Assembly: GCA_025738555.1 (NCBI GenBank) | Contig: JAOVFP010000008.1 | Coordinates: 4,154,001-4,218,000, forward strand | Source: Cyathus striatus | Lineage: Eukaryota; Basidiomycota; Agaricomycetes; Agaricales; Nidulariaceae | Length of the DNA: 64,000 nucleotides | Direction of reading: 5' to 3' | Shown here: piece by piece, positions 37,836 to 51,075 of the stretch | How the letters are laid out: each line of letters starts with the position of its first letter | Numbering within the stretch: the stretch's first letter is position 1 | Program-made: the position numbers and the translations under genes | Notes under the pieces: generated by a model | Seen by the model: the letters and a program-made list of their open reading frames with translations, nothing else | The model's database searches: none | Told to the model about the DNA's origin: nothing

Positions 37836-38747
37836 ATGCCATTGGCCTCTCATCCTAGTAATTCCACTATTCGGCGGAAGCCTCAATACACCTATAAATC
37901 CCCATCTGCGCAAGACTGGGGTCCTGTTTTACCCCGTACCTCCACTATTCAATCAGCTCAAAGCCGAATTACAGCACCATCCTCTACCAGAATACCTATG
38001 AAAAACAGCGCTTCCTCGAGTTATGTTTCGAAACCAATAAAACGCAAGAACAATGGCATACTACCAGCACTTCCTCTTTATCATCCTATGGGTACTCTGG
38101 CATTATCTCTCCCTCCACTTGATCCTGCATCGTTTGGTTTACCATCTCCAATCACGTCTGATGACAATCATGCTATCCATGGACCTTCTTCGCACATTAG
38201 AAGCCCTGCGAACCATCCAGGACATGAACAAGACGATACACTTACTGTAGGTACAATCGCTGCAGTAGCTACTCAAGAGACGACAGAAAAGGCAACTCCA
38301 CGAAAAAGGAGATCTGCAGGCGGATCGAAAAGGAAGCGTAAAGATGTGGATGACGGAGACCCCACTTACCCAACCAGACGAACGCGGCTTCCCAGGAGCG
38401 TTATTCATCAAGCGGAAAGTGAAGAACCATCGGAAGAAGCGGTTGCAGTTGGTACGGAACAAGGCGATGACATTTTTGACGAAAAGAAACCTGAGCGACG
38501 TTCTACAAGGTCACGAGGAAATCCAAGTCACTGTGATTCTAGTTTTAGTGATGGCGGTCCAGGAACCTTGCCACTTGGGGTCGAGGAGTCCACAGCCGCT
38601 ATACCGTTCGCCGTGATAGTCCCTGATGCTCCCACTGAAGTGAAGGTTCAGACTCCTCCACCACGCCCACTACCAAAAAACGGAGATCGCGCTACGATGG
38701 ATGAGAAGGAAGACGGCGAACTAAGCGAAGGACATATTGATGAATAG
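37836..38747 (+). CDS. Intronless, mostly disordered protein, nuclear-type
   Basis: A single 303-residue open frame with ATG at 37836, unusual here because almost every other gene is split. Composition is Ser/Pro/Thr-rich. A strongly basic cluster (ATPRKRRSAGGSKRKRKD, about residues 154-171) is a good bipartite nuclear localisation signal, with a second basic patch PTRRTRLPRS. The C terminus is acidic (MDEKEDGELSEGHIDE). No enzyme motif, membrane segment or known DNA-binding fold is visible. I do not recognise the family. Its length and codon pattern support a real gene more than a chance frame. Confidence 0.65.
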   Translation: MPLASHPSNSTIRRKPQYTYKSPSAQDWGPVLPRTSTIQSAQSRITAPSSTRIPMKNSASSSYVSKPIKRKNNGILPALPLYHPMGTLALSLPPLDPASFGLPSPITSDDNHAIHGPSSHIRSPANHPGHEQDDTLTVGTIAAVATQETTEKATPRKRRSAGGSKRKRKDVDDGDPTYPTRRTRLPRSVIHQAESEEPSEEAVAVGTEQGDDIFDEKKPERRSTRSRGNPSHCDSSFSDGGPGTLPLGVEESTAAIPFAVIVPDAPTEVKVQTPPPRPLPKNGDRATMDEKEDGELSEGHIDE

Positions 38748-39793
38748 TCAGATTATTCAAATACAGCACTTTTCGTCTTAGTAGTAGATCGTGATGGGAT
38801 TCCATAATGTATTTTTATCATTTTAGTATTTAACATACTTGATTAGCTGTGAATTCGAAAAATCTAATTGGCTGAGAAGATAAAGATCTTGAGATCTAGC
38901 TTACGTACTCCGTAATTAAAGCTTTTAGGATACACATAAGTACACAAATACTGACAAGCGCGAGCCTCAATCGACAATCACTGATCTCGGTCAAGTTCAA
39001 TGACAGTTGTCAACATGTCAATTCAACGTCCGCGTCAACGTTACCTTTTATGGCAAGTACATATACAGAAAGCACCACGAAATCGTTTTGCTACATTCGC
39101 ATGTATAAGTGAAATAGTATGTCGCGTTACATCGCTCTCAGTGCTCAGTATTATTAAATACTTGATCACGTAATTCTAACTTTTCAGTGGCAGGATTCGC
39201 TGGGAGAGTCGCCCTCGGTGCCAGTGAGTAGTCGAAAGTTCCAAGTCGAATCCCGAAATCTTATATTCCATGCAGTATAATGAGATCGTTCTATGTACTG
39301 CATTCGTGCCTCTCAGCTGATCATCTTGGGTCTTCAGTCATATCCTCTATACCCCGCGGGGCCCCACGAGGCCCCACGCTCTAAGAAAACACGCGCAAGT
39401 TGCGCAGGAAAATATGTCATTGATGTATTTCTGAAACAAAACATTTGTTGTTTATTGGTTCTTCACACCTTCTTCGAGCGAGTCAGAACCGTGCGTGCGA
39501 TTCACGATCTCGTGATGTTCCCTCATCAATGCCAACAGTGTCCGATTGAAGATGGAAAAGGGGTACAGTGACTTCTATTCTCCAAGGACCATGTGCTCTA
39601 ACGGAACCCACCATCTACTGTCGAACTGCACCAATGTTCCGGATCGGAGACCTTCTGTAAAAGTTTAAACACTGGTTCGAAGATTGCCATGGTATTAAAG
39701 TACCATTCTTGGTAAGATGGTGGGCGTCGAGACAAGATCTAAAGACGACCCAAACGCCGGTGTATTACTGGATTTTTTTTTTCGCCCTTTACC
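38748..39793. other. Gene-free stretch of about 1 kb
   Basis: No convincing gene on either strand. Open frames around 39300-39570 are short, lack family features and sit in A/T-rich DNA. A small GC-rich island lies near 39350-39380. The last 100 bases must contain the promoter of the DUF3712 gene. Confidence 0.4.
39360..39378. repeat. Short GC-rich direct repeat
   Basis: Two adjacent copies of GGCCCCACG(A) follow a CCGCGG palindrome. It stands out from the A/T-rich surroundings. No function is evident. Confidence 0.5.
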
Positions 39794-42700
39794 ATGATGG
39801 AGGATACGCATCTGGTGAGGCAAAGTAGCACAATATTCAATGGCGACGGTCAAAGTATGCGCAGTGTTGCATCCGGTGTGCATCTTACAGGTATTTGTTA
39901 TCGTATCTTTTGTCTTCCCCACTTCAACGAAGAGGTACGCTTTTAGGGCATGCCTCCATTCCGGCAGGGTCCTCTGGTGCTGTCGCTCCCGCTGCTGTAG
40001 GTGCGGACGGTAGTGTCAGTAGGTTGCACGAAAGCCATGATCCTGGCCCCGCAGCAACATCCCAGGCTACGACCCCGCTCTATAAACGCCGGTGGTTTAT
40101 AATCACTACTATTGTCACAGTCTGCCTGGGAATAGCGCTGCTTTTCATTATCCTGTTCCCAGTGATTCGTGCAATCGTGCAGCTCGTTGTAAAACGCACA
40201 ACGCTAGACATCCAACAGGCCACCATCTCATCGCCAAGCAATGATTCGTGAGTTTAAAATATGACATAATTTGAACTTCTTACTCACAGAGTGTGTTTTC
40301 AGGTTTAATCTCATGCTCGAAGGAAACGTATGCCGTGACTTGATTTTTATTTTTGAGATAGCATGACTAAATATGATTTTACTATTTAGGTGGCTCATAC
40401 AGGCATATTCTCTGCTACCATCAAGTTCACAAATCCTATCACGGTAACTTGGTTAGAAGGCGACAACATGACAATGATAGGGGAGATGAGCTTAAATGAA
40501 CCACTCAAAGCAAAACATAAGAGAGCGATTTTGGATCAAAGCACCGTATTTAAGATACATGACACCGATATTTTTGGTCGCTTTGCCAAGACGATGATTA
40601 CGCAGCGTTCATTTACATGGAACTTGCATAGTACCGGCTTGGAGGTGCACGCGCTCAAATTTCCGGTAGCTAAAGGGATAACATTCGACAAGAATATTAC
40701 GCTCAATGGTGAGGTCCTTGCTATGTTTGCAAGCCTATCGTTGACTTAGAAATAGGGTTCAATAACTTCAACGGGAATGTTACACTAAATGACTTCCAAC
40801 TGCCAAGCGATAATTCTGCAGGTGGAATAGATTTTCTAGCAGCTACGGAACTAAATAATCCGAGGTGTGTATTATTTCCATTAACATATCTCTACCCCAG
40901 TGACCATTTGTAAGCCCATTCTCCCTGAATTTAGGTACAGTAAAATTTGCTTTGAAATATCGGGATGTTGCTTTGGGTATAGGCACTGGGACGGATGTCA
41001 ATATTGTATGACTTTCCATAATGTTTATTTCATATATATTCACATATCGATTCCAGGCCCCAGGTCCCAACAATATTATTCTAATAGGAATTCTTGAGCC
41101 GCATGACGATCCTCAGGAATTATCTGTAGTTTCCGAACTTTTTACAAACTACCTGAATGGGTTGGAGTCTCCAGTGGCAGCACAAGGAAATTCATCAATA
41201 ACGAACGATGGTTCCCCTATTTCCTGGTTAACCAGCGGCCTCACAGCACTTAACCTGAGTGTTCCGTTAAAGGCTCCGAGCCCCCTCAATCCTATTCGCG
41301 CAATCGACATAGGGAGTTTGGGACTTGCTTTTGACAAGGGTATGCCATGGACACCTGAAGCGAACAGCAATTCCGTGCAAGCATCACTGCGTATGTTAAA
41401 TATTTGACTCCTTCGTGAACACTCATTTATATATACATGACATGCATGTTGAAATTCAGAACTGCCGTTCGGATTTAATGTTGGTATTGGTGAAATTGAG
41501 AATGCATTCAATCTTTCAAGCGGCGGTAGTCCAATAGCTGGTCTAAGTACAGTATGTCTGAGGTCTACGTCTACGCATCTACTAACATAACAGTATAGCC
41601 TTTGGGAACATCTAAGTCGTCTATCACTGTCCTGGGTCAGAAAAACACAGCTGGAATGATTAATATAACCATATCAAACACGAGATTGAGTTGCCCGGAT
41701 CCGCAACATCCCGCTTTTGCTGCTTTCAGTCAGTCTCACTTAACGTCGTCACGTCGACATTGATATGAAACAAGCCTCATAGATGCCAACCTCACAAGCT
41801 CTGATTCAACGGAGTTCCGTTTGATTGGGCATTCGAAAGCCATCGCAAACACCAGCATTGGCCAGATTACATTGGATTCCATTAATATCAATGTCTCCAC
41901 GAGCCTAGATGGTTTGCAAGGCCTCCAAGGAATGACTTCAATAGAGAACGTAGACGTGGTTGGCGGAACGACCGATGGTATCAACCTTGGTATCGAAGGT
42001 GCTACCATTGACTTTTGGTCATCATGCACTTAACTTAACATCATTACCCTTAGTATCGATTTTTAATCCTTCAAATCTGAATCTGGCAGTTGGAGACTTA
42101 AGTGCGTCACATTAAAAGTATATGGAAGACATCAAGCTTATTTTCAATAGACTTGCAACTGTTCAGAGATAACGTTAACATAGGGTCTGTATTGTTACCA
42201 AACCTCACCCTGGCGATGGGAAATAATTCGTTCGCTGCCACCTCGGTGTTCCCTGTAATGCAACGCTTTCCTTTCTGCTTCATTCGTACTAAATCTTTCC
42301 ACAGGCAAATAACAATCCACAAGGCAGACAGACATTGAACGATTTTGTCGGAAAAAGAGGTAAGTTATTCGGACAGTCGTAACTTGGCATATAAGATTCC
42401 ATGGGATGTACACTGATATTTTCACCTGCTTCAGATGTTCAGCTAAAAATCGCTGGGTTTGATGGCAGTACACAAGTTGCTTCTCTCGCTGAAGCATTCA
42501 AGACGTTGGATATTGAAGTAACATTACCCTCTTTGACTTCTAATCTTCTCGGTGGGGGAGCATTGAAAAGTTAGCACTGCATGTTTAGAGGCCTTGTATT
42601 GTGTCTAACCACCTCTTAGTTCTTCCTACAACAGGGAGAGAAAACAATATTAGTCATGTCACCGTTTCTCTCATTAACCCATTTAGCACTGCTCTTCAGA

Positions 42701-45700
42701 TCTCGAGAATCTCTTCTTCTGTTTCTTCATTTGGAATACCTCTTGGGACTATCAACACAGAGACTCAATTCAATGCTGGTCCAAACACCACCACACCCTC
42801 ACCGTCGCTCGACCTAAATATGAATTTTGATCCAGCTGCGCTATTTACGCTCACCAGGGTTTTAGCACTCGATGCACGACTTGATGTTTCTCCCCTGGAT
42901 GAAATAGTCCGCATCGGTGGTATACAATATCTTCCGGTTCCAGACAACACTATAACAACTTCTAGCAGGAGACAGAATAATATATTCACGTATGCAGATA
43001 TTATTTTCTTCTGAGCAAATTCTCATTTCTTTGTAGAGGGTTCGAACTACCTGCTTTCGTCCAGGCTGCATTTAAGAAGTTGGTGTCTGACGTTATGCTT
43101 TCTGCTGATGTTACAATCGGTACGCCTACACACCCCATTGCCTCCTGGCTGGGAGATATAACACCCTTTCAGGAAAATATACAACAGTCTTGGATTATCA
43201 GCAGCTTTCCGTTCCAATTTCAACCGATAATAGTATAGACTTTATCCTCCCAGTGCTCGCGGAACCCATAGTTCAAAAGATAGTCGGAGGATCAACTTTG
43301 AGGTTTGCATCTGACTATTGAAGTTCGGAAAAGTATACTCATCAGAGGCTACGCAGCATTGAAACCGTAATAATAAGCAATCCTCAACAAACTTCATTTG
43401 GTAATATCAAGTCTATTTGTCGTCACATATTCTCATCAACACTGTTTTTGTGTAGAAACAAGATTAAAGGAGCTATTTCAAACGCCGGGCCATGTATGTT
43501 TAATTATTAACTTGAGACTGCTACATGCTCTCAACGTTTACGTGCAGTTGATGCGACGATCAAATTCCCTTCGGGATTGACTGTTAGCTGGAATAATAAA
43601 ATACTTGGATCCATTCAAATGGAAAATATTCATGTAACTGGGGATGCGGGAGCCACAATTGATACCCAATCAACTTTCAAAGTTTCTGATGTACCTCATC
43701 TTACTGACTTTACCAAGGTGAAGAGTGTATTTTTAGTATATTTTGTAGACCTGTTACTGACTACTTCTTTTAGGTTTTACTAAGCGATAGCAACTTTGAA
43801 TGGGTTATTTCGGGGGATAATCTAACTGGTATGTTTGGCTACCTACCGCTAGAGACTGAGTACCAATAACTCACCCATCATTTTGCAGTTGACGCTATTG
43901 GTAAATATCAACTGCTTCGAATCTCCAGGTCAAAACTGACAAGCACAAATACAAGGTATAAGTGTCAGTGGCATTAGTCTTGGATCGAAGAAGGTCACTC
44001 TCGCTGGCTTTAACGGACTTCAAAACGGAGTTACTATTCAGTCTTTTGATCTTCCATTTAACGATCCTGCAGGCGGAATCCATCTTACACTCGATGCGGA
44101 CACAAAGAATGTTCGTCCATTTTAAGCCTTGCCTATTCAAGCTCTAATATCTTGTCTTAGCCATCGCAAGTCGGGATTGAACTTAGTTCAATCGGTTTTG
44201 ATACGTTTGTCGACGATGTTATAATCGCCTCCGTTATAAGCACTTCGCCTATAACATTGAGTCCCGGACTAGCGACCAATCTTTCCCTAGCTGGTCGTTT
44301 AATACCACAGGATTCGGCTTTAGGTCTGGCCACCGTTTCGGGAGTCTTCAACAGTTTTGTTCAAGGGAATGATACCTCCATTATCGTTCAAGGCGCATCT
44401 GCAGGCCCCAGTGACGTAAGCAAAATGTACAGTCTTATATGTTGACAACCACCTACTGATTCTTTGTAAGGTTACATGGTTAAACGATGGTATTAAAGCG
44501 TTGCGAGTGGCTACCGTATTACCTAACCAAGGAAAGCTTGATATCATTCAATCTATCAAATTGAACCAACTGGAACTTATCTTTACCGCTGACACTGCCT
44601 ACGATCCTTTGGCCAGTAGCCAGTCTACAGATGCAACCTTTACGTTTCCTTTTGGCTTTCCACTTGATGTCGTTGCACTTGAGCAAACCATTACAGTTGG
44701 CTTCGAGGGAAATTCTTTGGCTCAGTTGGCGATTCCTAAAGGGCCGAGTGAGACAGATACAGAGGCAAGAATAATTCATTTGTCGTTCAAGGACGTTCCC
44801 TTTGCTGTGTTCGATGATTCTCATACCAACTTTAACGAATTCGTGTCCTCTACGACCGTGGGAAAGACGCAGGCTTTGCAATTAAAAGGAACAGCGAACG
44901 TGGATGCCCAGACTGCCGTTGGATTGCTGTCTTTATCCTCCATCGCGTTTGACGTTGGGTCCACCATCGATGGTCTTCAGGGTTTGAATGTAAAACCAGT
45001 CACTGTTAAAAGCTTGGATGTAAACCACGGGTTTTCCGACTTCCTTCTTATAAAGGTCTCGAGCTCTTTGTTCAATCCTAGGTATGGCCTCGAATTCATT
45101 TGTCATGGATGATTTAACCAATCTTTACTATGATAGCAATTTAACTATCGGTTCGTAGAACTTTTGTCTTTCAGGACACAATTACATATAAATTCCTCTT
45201 TGAGTAGCAACCGGCGATGTATCTTTTGACCTTCAGTTCCAGTACGTGTTATATATAGCGTAAATCGCAATTTCGTTTAATTTTTTTTACCAGGGAACAG
45301 AGTATTGGCTCGGCAGATATTGTAAGTCAGGCTCAGTCTTAGAGAAACACGACTTGAGAACCTAAATATTCCTCAGGCTAATCTGGTCATTGTCCCGGGA
45401 GAAGCTAACTATCCCATCGGTGAGTAGTTTTTATAGTAGTAATTATTTTTTGTTTTCTTGATGGTCATCCCAGATGTTCATTTCGCACCTCAAGATTCAG
45501 CGCTTGAGGCTGGTCAGACCTTGCTGGAAAATTTTATCCAAGGTACTAATAGCGAAACGACAATCATGGGAACACAGGACTCAACCCCTATAAACTCGTT
45601 GAAGTCTGCCTTGTCTCAGATTAAATTATCTCCCGTTACTATTCCTGCACTCAACCGTAGCTTAATCACAAGTGCATCTTTGACGTTTCCAGTGGACATC

Positions 45701-48700
45701 GTAAATACAGGAATAGCATCTTCCACATTCACACTCTCCAATCCTTTCACCGCCAGTATCAATCTGCTGGAAGTAACAGCTACAGCTACGTTTGGAAATC
45801 TTACTCTTGGAAAGATTGATGATGTCGATGTTTCGGCAACACCTATTCGAGCGGACGGCCATAGTGTCATTACTTCACCGGGTCTTCCCATTAAATTTAA
45901 CTTGGATCCATCAACAATAATCCAATTGCTTGTAACAACTGCTCGAAACAACGGGGTATCGCTAGGCCCTCTAGTGCAACTCTTCCAGTTTATCTTGGAT
46001 AATCCAGGTTTCCATCCCCCGGCAAGTTTCTACAGGATGTTTTTTTACCTTATGCACGCTAATTAAAAAATATCATATAGGTGACGAGCGCTGTAGACTT
46101 GAATGCAGCAACATGTATCAGGTCAGCTTATTCACTTTACTCTTTAATTATTATTTTTTGGCTGAAACGGCTTTAGCGGAGGGCAGTTCGATGTATCGGG
46201 CGCCATTCTGAAATCCCTCGCAGGCCTTCATGTTGATCTGCTGATTGACACTTCTTTGAAATTGGATGACTGTAAGTGCATGTAGCATATATTATGCTTT
46301 AAAATTCTTATGAAATATCATGATGCAGTTGCCAGCCACCTTCTATTCCGTCAGAATGACGTACCTGCTGTTGTGCGTAAATCGTCTTATTTTTGTGCCT
46401 TACAGCAGTGGGTATAACATTTTTTCCAATAGACGGATAAAACAGCACTTTTCCTTATTGGCGCTATAGCTGGACCTGTCGCCCAATACCTAGTAGATCA
46501 ATCTATTTTAGCATTCACGGAGGCAGACATAACGTTCGTATTGCACGATGCACAAGATTCTGGAGAATGTCCAATAACTTGGTTGTTTTAGTAATATCTC
46601 AAACGATGGTTTCGACTTGGCCTTGAAAGGGTCCTTAACCAATACAGGTCCATTGGATGCTCTCATATCGTTTACAGAACCAGTCACGTACGTCAATAAG
46701 TGGACTCATGTAATGTAATTCACTAACTTGATATCAGCGTAACGTGGGAAGGACAGGACATTGCCACAATTACATTGAATCCGAGTTCGTAAAATCTCTC
46801 TACTCAAGTTGATACATTGATAACTTGGGGACTACAGTTTGTGCAGCGGCGAATGTAGGCGTTCCTGACTACGAAACGAATGCCCAGCTACGAATCACCG
46901 ACCCTTCAAGGTACGAGGTCTTATTATATATCTTATCAGGTAGCTAAGGCTCGCGATCGTAATGCAAATACAGCTTTACAAATTTCGCGACATTCTTGCT
47001 TCATAACCCGAGCTTCGAGTGGACAATTTCGACTAGCAAGCTACGAGTCAATTCTTTAGGCACTGTTTTCGACAACATCTCACTTTCCAAAACTGTTTCA
47101 TTTAAGGCTTTCAATGGCCTTCCGGGGGTTTCAATCAGTAATTTCCAGCTTCCCGCAGATGATCCAGCTGGTGGAATTCGCATCGAAACCGATGCAATTA
47201 TACCTTCTTCCGCGCGTATGTAAAACATTCAGTGATCGAAATCTATTTCTCATCGCTAGTTCAGAACTTAGTATCGACCTCGGAACGGTGACGTTCCAGG
47301 CATTTTTCGAAGGCACACTCATTGGACGTACGCAATAGTTTTTTGCCTTCATGATTACATGTCGCCATTCTCACACTGGTACCACTAGCTTTATCTGCGA
47401 CAAACCTTAGTCTTCAAGCCAGCTCTGTCACAAAGACGCATCTCAGTGGTCGAATTATTCCACAAGCCGACTCTGATCTGGCTACTATGGGGAAGCTTTT
47501 CTCCAGCTTCCTTGCAGGAGAAAATCAAACGCTTGAAACCCAGGGGGATTCTGTTCAACCGTCAGGTTCTAACGGACCTGTGGGCTGGTTGAGCACCGCT
47601 TTCAAAACACTGAGACTCGATGTCATTCTTCCAGGTGAAAAAATAGATGTGAGTTACACGTTGTCAAAGTTTTACACTAGGTGAACATAATCTCCAGGTG
47701 ATACAATCTATCGCCTTAAACGACCTGAATGTCACTATCGTGACGCAAGATCAAGCATTTGCTCCGCCTACAAGTTCCGAATCTACACTCGCCAAGTATC
47801 GTAATCCGTTCGGGTTCTCACTACAAGTGATTGAAGCGGGACAAACAATTGTGTTAAGCTTACATGGTGTTGACGTTGCGCAGGTTTGTTAATCATTAAC
47901 ATTACCAAGAGTGGTATTTTATTTCACTTACTAGCTTGACCTCCCTATCGAACCGGCAAACGGAGGGTTATCTATAGGGAATGTTGTCGATCTTCAGATA
48001 TCGTTCCATGACCAACCGCTGAAGTCGCTGAACACAGAAGGGTTCCAGCAATTATTTGCCGGTGTGACAGCAACAAACGAAGTTGATGTCAACCTCAGGG
48101 GAGCAGCTGATGTAGTAGCCACTACCCCAATTGGAAATATTCCCATATCGGGAATTCCATTCAATGTTCCATCTAGCTTGAAGGGTGAGTGTTTACCTTC
48201 CGTTGGTCATCATAGCCTACATAGCTTTGTGCATATGTGTAGGTATCAACTCTTTCGGTGGTACGGCAAGTCTTAGCAATGTTTCCGTGACCGGTAGTGG
48301 AGGCAATGGAGGCAGCGAATTTATCATCACTCCGCTTCTTACAGCGCTGCAGAACCCATCCAATATATCCTCAATACCGTCGATATCGCGTTGCCAGTGA
48401 TCTTTAACGGAGTAATGCTTGGCCGCGCTGCGATTAATGTAAGACTAAATATTTCAGGTACATCATAGCTATGAATGACGAACACTTAACTTGTACAGGA
48501 ATTTGACCTCATACCTGGGGCTAATGAACTGGCGACTGAATTCCATTACATGCCTGCGGATGCCAATGACACGACTGCACAAGTTGGTCCAAAACTATTA
48601 TCATCTGATTTGGTAGGCTGACGGAATAACTACAGAGCTTCCTAACACAATTCATTCAAACAGGAAATGAACTAGCACTGACGATTGACGGTGACGCTTC

Positions 48701-49646
48701 AAGCACACCATTTGGTTCACTACAAGCTGCCTTGGCTAGCCTAAAACTCGGGACGCAACTGGAAGGTGCTTATACTGGTTTGATTATGATACAGGAGCTA
48801 ATGGTGCAAATGGTGCAGGGATTAACCAGCCCACGTTTATTACGAGCATCATCGTCACAATTACGCTGGACAGTCTGGTGACCAATTTAGTGTCTGTGGA
48901 GTTCTTTGTAAGATATTACTTGCAACGTTGCCAATGGCTGCTAACGACGGGAATAGGTGCAAAATCCGCTCGATGCAGACTTGGTGCTAGAATTAGTGCA
49001 GTCTGATGCAGGAGTGAACGGGGAAATTTTTGCTCAGTTCACGCAGCCATTCACCAGCTTCATTGTCCCAGCCAAGGGATCAGCGAGTTCAGGAACATTT
49101 GACAACGTATTGTTGACCCAAGGAGCCATTGCGTCGCTGGATATTATTCCGTTGGGGATCCTCGATGTAGCTGCTGCAGCGACCGTGAGGGTGGGACAAG
49201 GAGGGTACCAAATCCCGTGGCTCAAGCTGGAACAGACAAGCGTTCCAACAACGTACAACCTTGCATTGTCATTTGATACGTTGAAGTCAAAGGCCGCCGA
49301 AATGCGGAAGAATGCCACCAATAGCAGTGCAGCACCATCTACGCCTGCTTCGAGATTAACGTCTGATAGCGGCGCGTCGTCGGTGCCGTCAACAGATGGA
49401 GTGTCCAGTAAGGCAAGCGCCGCTACAATATCTGACAGTGGCAAGACGGTGCCAACTGTAGAGACGACTGTAGTTACAATCACATCCAGTAGTTCGGCTG
49501 ACGCGAAGGAAACGCCGCTGGCAGAGTCCAAAGCACCGTCCAAGACGCAGGAAACGGCAGAGGGACAGAACACGATAGCGGCAACGGCGACTTCGCAAGC
49601 AGTGGTGAGCGCTATTGTAGCATCCGCCACGGAAAGCAGTGGTTAA
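39794..49646 (+). CDS. Giant single-pass membrane protein, DUF3712/Tag1-like, three repeat units
   Basis: Exon 1 (39794-39890, MMEDTHLVRQ) splices to 39947 onward. Near residue 80 a basic stop-transfer flank (TTPLYKRRW) precedes one membrane helix (FIITTIVTVCLGIALLFIIL), so the long remainder should lie outside the cytosol or in the vacuole lumen. That part is beta-rich with many Asn-x-Ser/Thr sites. It matches fungal DUF3712 proteins, which include yeast Tag1, a vacuolar protein tied to ending autophagy. Three long units repeat, each with a W-closing strand (SFTW at about 40610, NFEW at 43791, SFEW at 47015) and an LP-x-(D/N)-(N/D)-x-AGGI motif (about 40799, 44049, 47147). More than 30 small introns. 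The end is a Ser/Thr/Ala-rich tail of about 110 residues. Exon edges are not all fixed; length is estimated at 2,300 residues. Confidence 0.8.
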
Positions 49647-49723
49647 GTTATTATTATATATACTTATTGGACAATTTTTGTTTTGTTGTACTATTTTATG
49701 GTAAATGCATTATGTTGGAGTGA

Positions 49724-51053
49724 CTAGGCAGGTGGCAAGAAAGCAGCCAAAAGGAGAATGGAGATGGGAGCCCAGAGAAGGACCCACGAAAGGTAGGCTC
49801 GAGCGAGGGAGGGGTGGCTGTAGAAGAGCCAGGCAAATGCCCAATAGATGATGGGCATGGAGGGGGCGAGGCGGAGGATAATCTGGACATGAGAAGCGAA
49901 AAGGAGTACAGAGGAAAGAAAGAGGGCATGAAGGGCGTGTGGAGTGATAGAAGGCGAGAGAAAGGCAGAAGTCGTAGGTTTGGGAGGAGAGGAAAAATAG
50001 AAAGCGCGAAGGCGGGGAAAGAGGGAGTGAGCGATGTAATAGATGGAGAAAGCAAAGAGAAGGAACATGGGAGGGGCAGCGATAATAAAATTGGGCAGCT
50101 GTTGAAAGGACCAGTAGTTAAAAAGACCATTACCCCAATACGCATTCTGAACATGGGCGTAAGCGGAGGGAATGAAGCGAGTGCACCACGAAGGGGGGAG
50201 TGTGGACGATGAACAGAAATCGACGTAGGCGGTGAAGTCATGGTATATAAAGGGGGCGAGGACGATGGCGGTTAGAAAGATGGCCTTGACGACAGACGCA
50301 ATGGGCAGCTGAAGCAGTGGGGTGGTTAGAAGAGAGAGGGATGGAGTGGGATAAGATTCATACAGATTGATGGAGAAGGAAGGGCTGGACGACCAGACCC
50401 CACAAGACGAAGATGGCAAGAAAGATGGCGTTGGACCTGAAGAAGCCTGCAAGAGCAAAGAAGAGAGCTGCGCGATACCATTGGGACTTTGCCGCATAGA
50501 GCATGGCTGGAGAGCAACAGATGAGATATGACGAGAGAGGGGAGGAATGAAGAGGACCTTTGTAAGAGAAGAAGGTGAAGAAAGGCTCGGTGTAAGGGAC
50601 AACATAGAGAGTAGCAGGACTGGGAGGGATGAGGGAGAGAAGGGTGGCGAGATAGGCCTTGCTAGGGTCGCGGAGATGGATGAGGGAGAGGCGGTAGAGG
50701 GTGAGGGTGGGGTCGCAGATGAGGAGGGGAAGGGCGGCGACGAGGAGGGCTGCAGCGGGACTCGAGAGGGGAGCAAGAGACTGGAGAAGAGGGCCGAGAG
50801 AGCGCATTAAGAAGGGCACGGCGGGGAAGAAGGCATAGTCGTGGAGGAAGGGATAGTTGTCGAGGGCTTTGTGGAGGAAATGGAAGACATCCCAGCGGAG
50901 AAGGGGACGGGCGATGGGAGGGAGGGGGACGAGGCGGGGGGATGCGTCGAAGAGGGGGAGGAGATGGGAGGAGAGGGCAAAGAGGAGGAGGGTGGCGAGA
51001 CGGGCTCCGAGGGAGAAGGTGCGAAGGAGGGCTGGTGGATTGTTTTGGTCCAT
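49724..51053 (-). CDS. GPI18: GPI mannosyltransferase 2 (PIG-V)
   Basis: Gpi18 adds the second mannose to the GPI anchor core in the ER lumen. Two exons on the minus strand, 51053-50364 and 50308-49724, join in frame to 424 residues (MDQNNPPALLRTFSLG). It is strongly hydrophobic with many membrane segments. Family marks are LLRWDVFHFLHKA (the luminal catalytic-type loop with Asp), VPYTEPFFTFFSYKG, CCSPAMLYAAKSQWYRAA, FFRSNAIFLAIFVLWG and AYWGNGLFNYWSFQQLPNF. A longer start at 51077 (MAAGNNFIMDQN) is also in frame. Both possible starts fall inside or against the start of the divergent peroxin gene. The stop is 77 bases from the convergent DUF3712 gene. Confidence 0.92.
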
Positions 51054-51075
51054 GATGAAGTTGTTTCCTGCCGCC

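Noticed and set aside
39293..39571. A 92-residue plus-strand frame in the gene-free stretch
   Set aside because: Short, without motifs or splice partners, in A/T-rich DNA.
50547..51072. Extension of the peroxin frame upstream to 50857 as a longer N terminus
   Set aside because: The extra 65 residues are Arg/Glu-rich antisense of GPI18; the first good Kozak ATGs are at 51052-51076.
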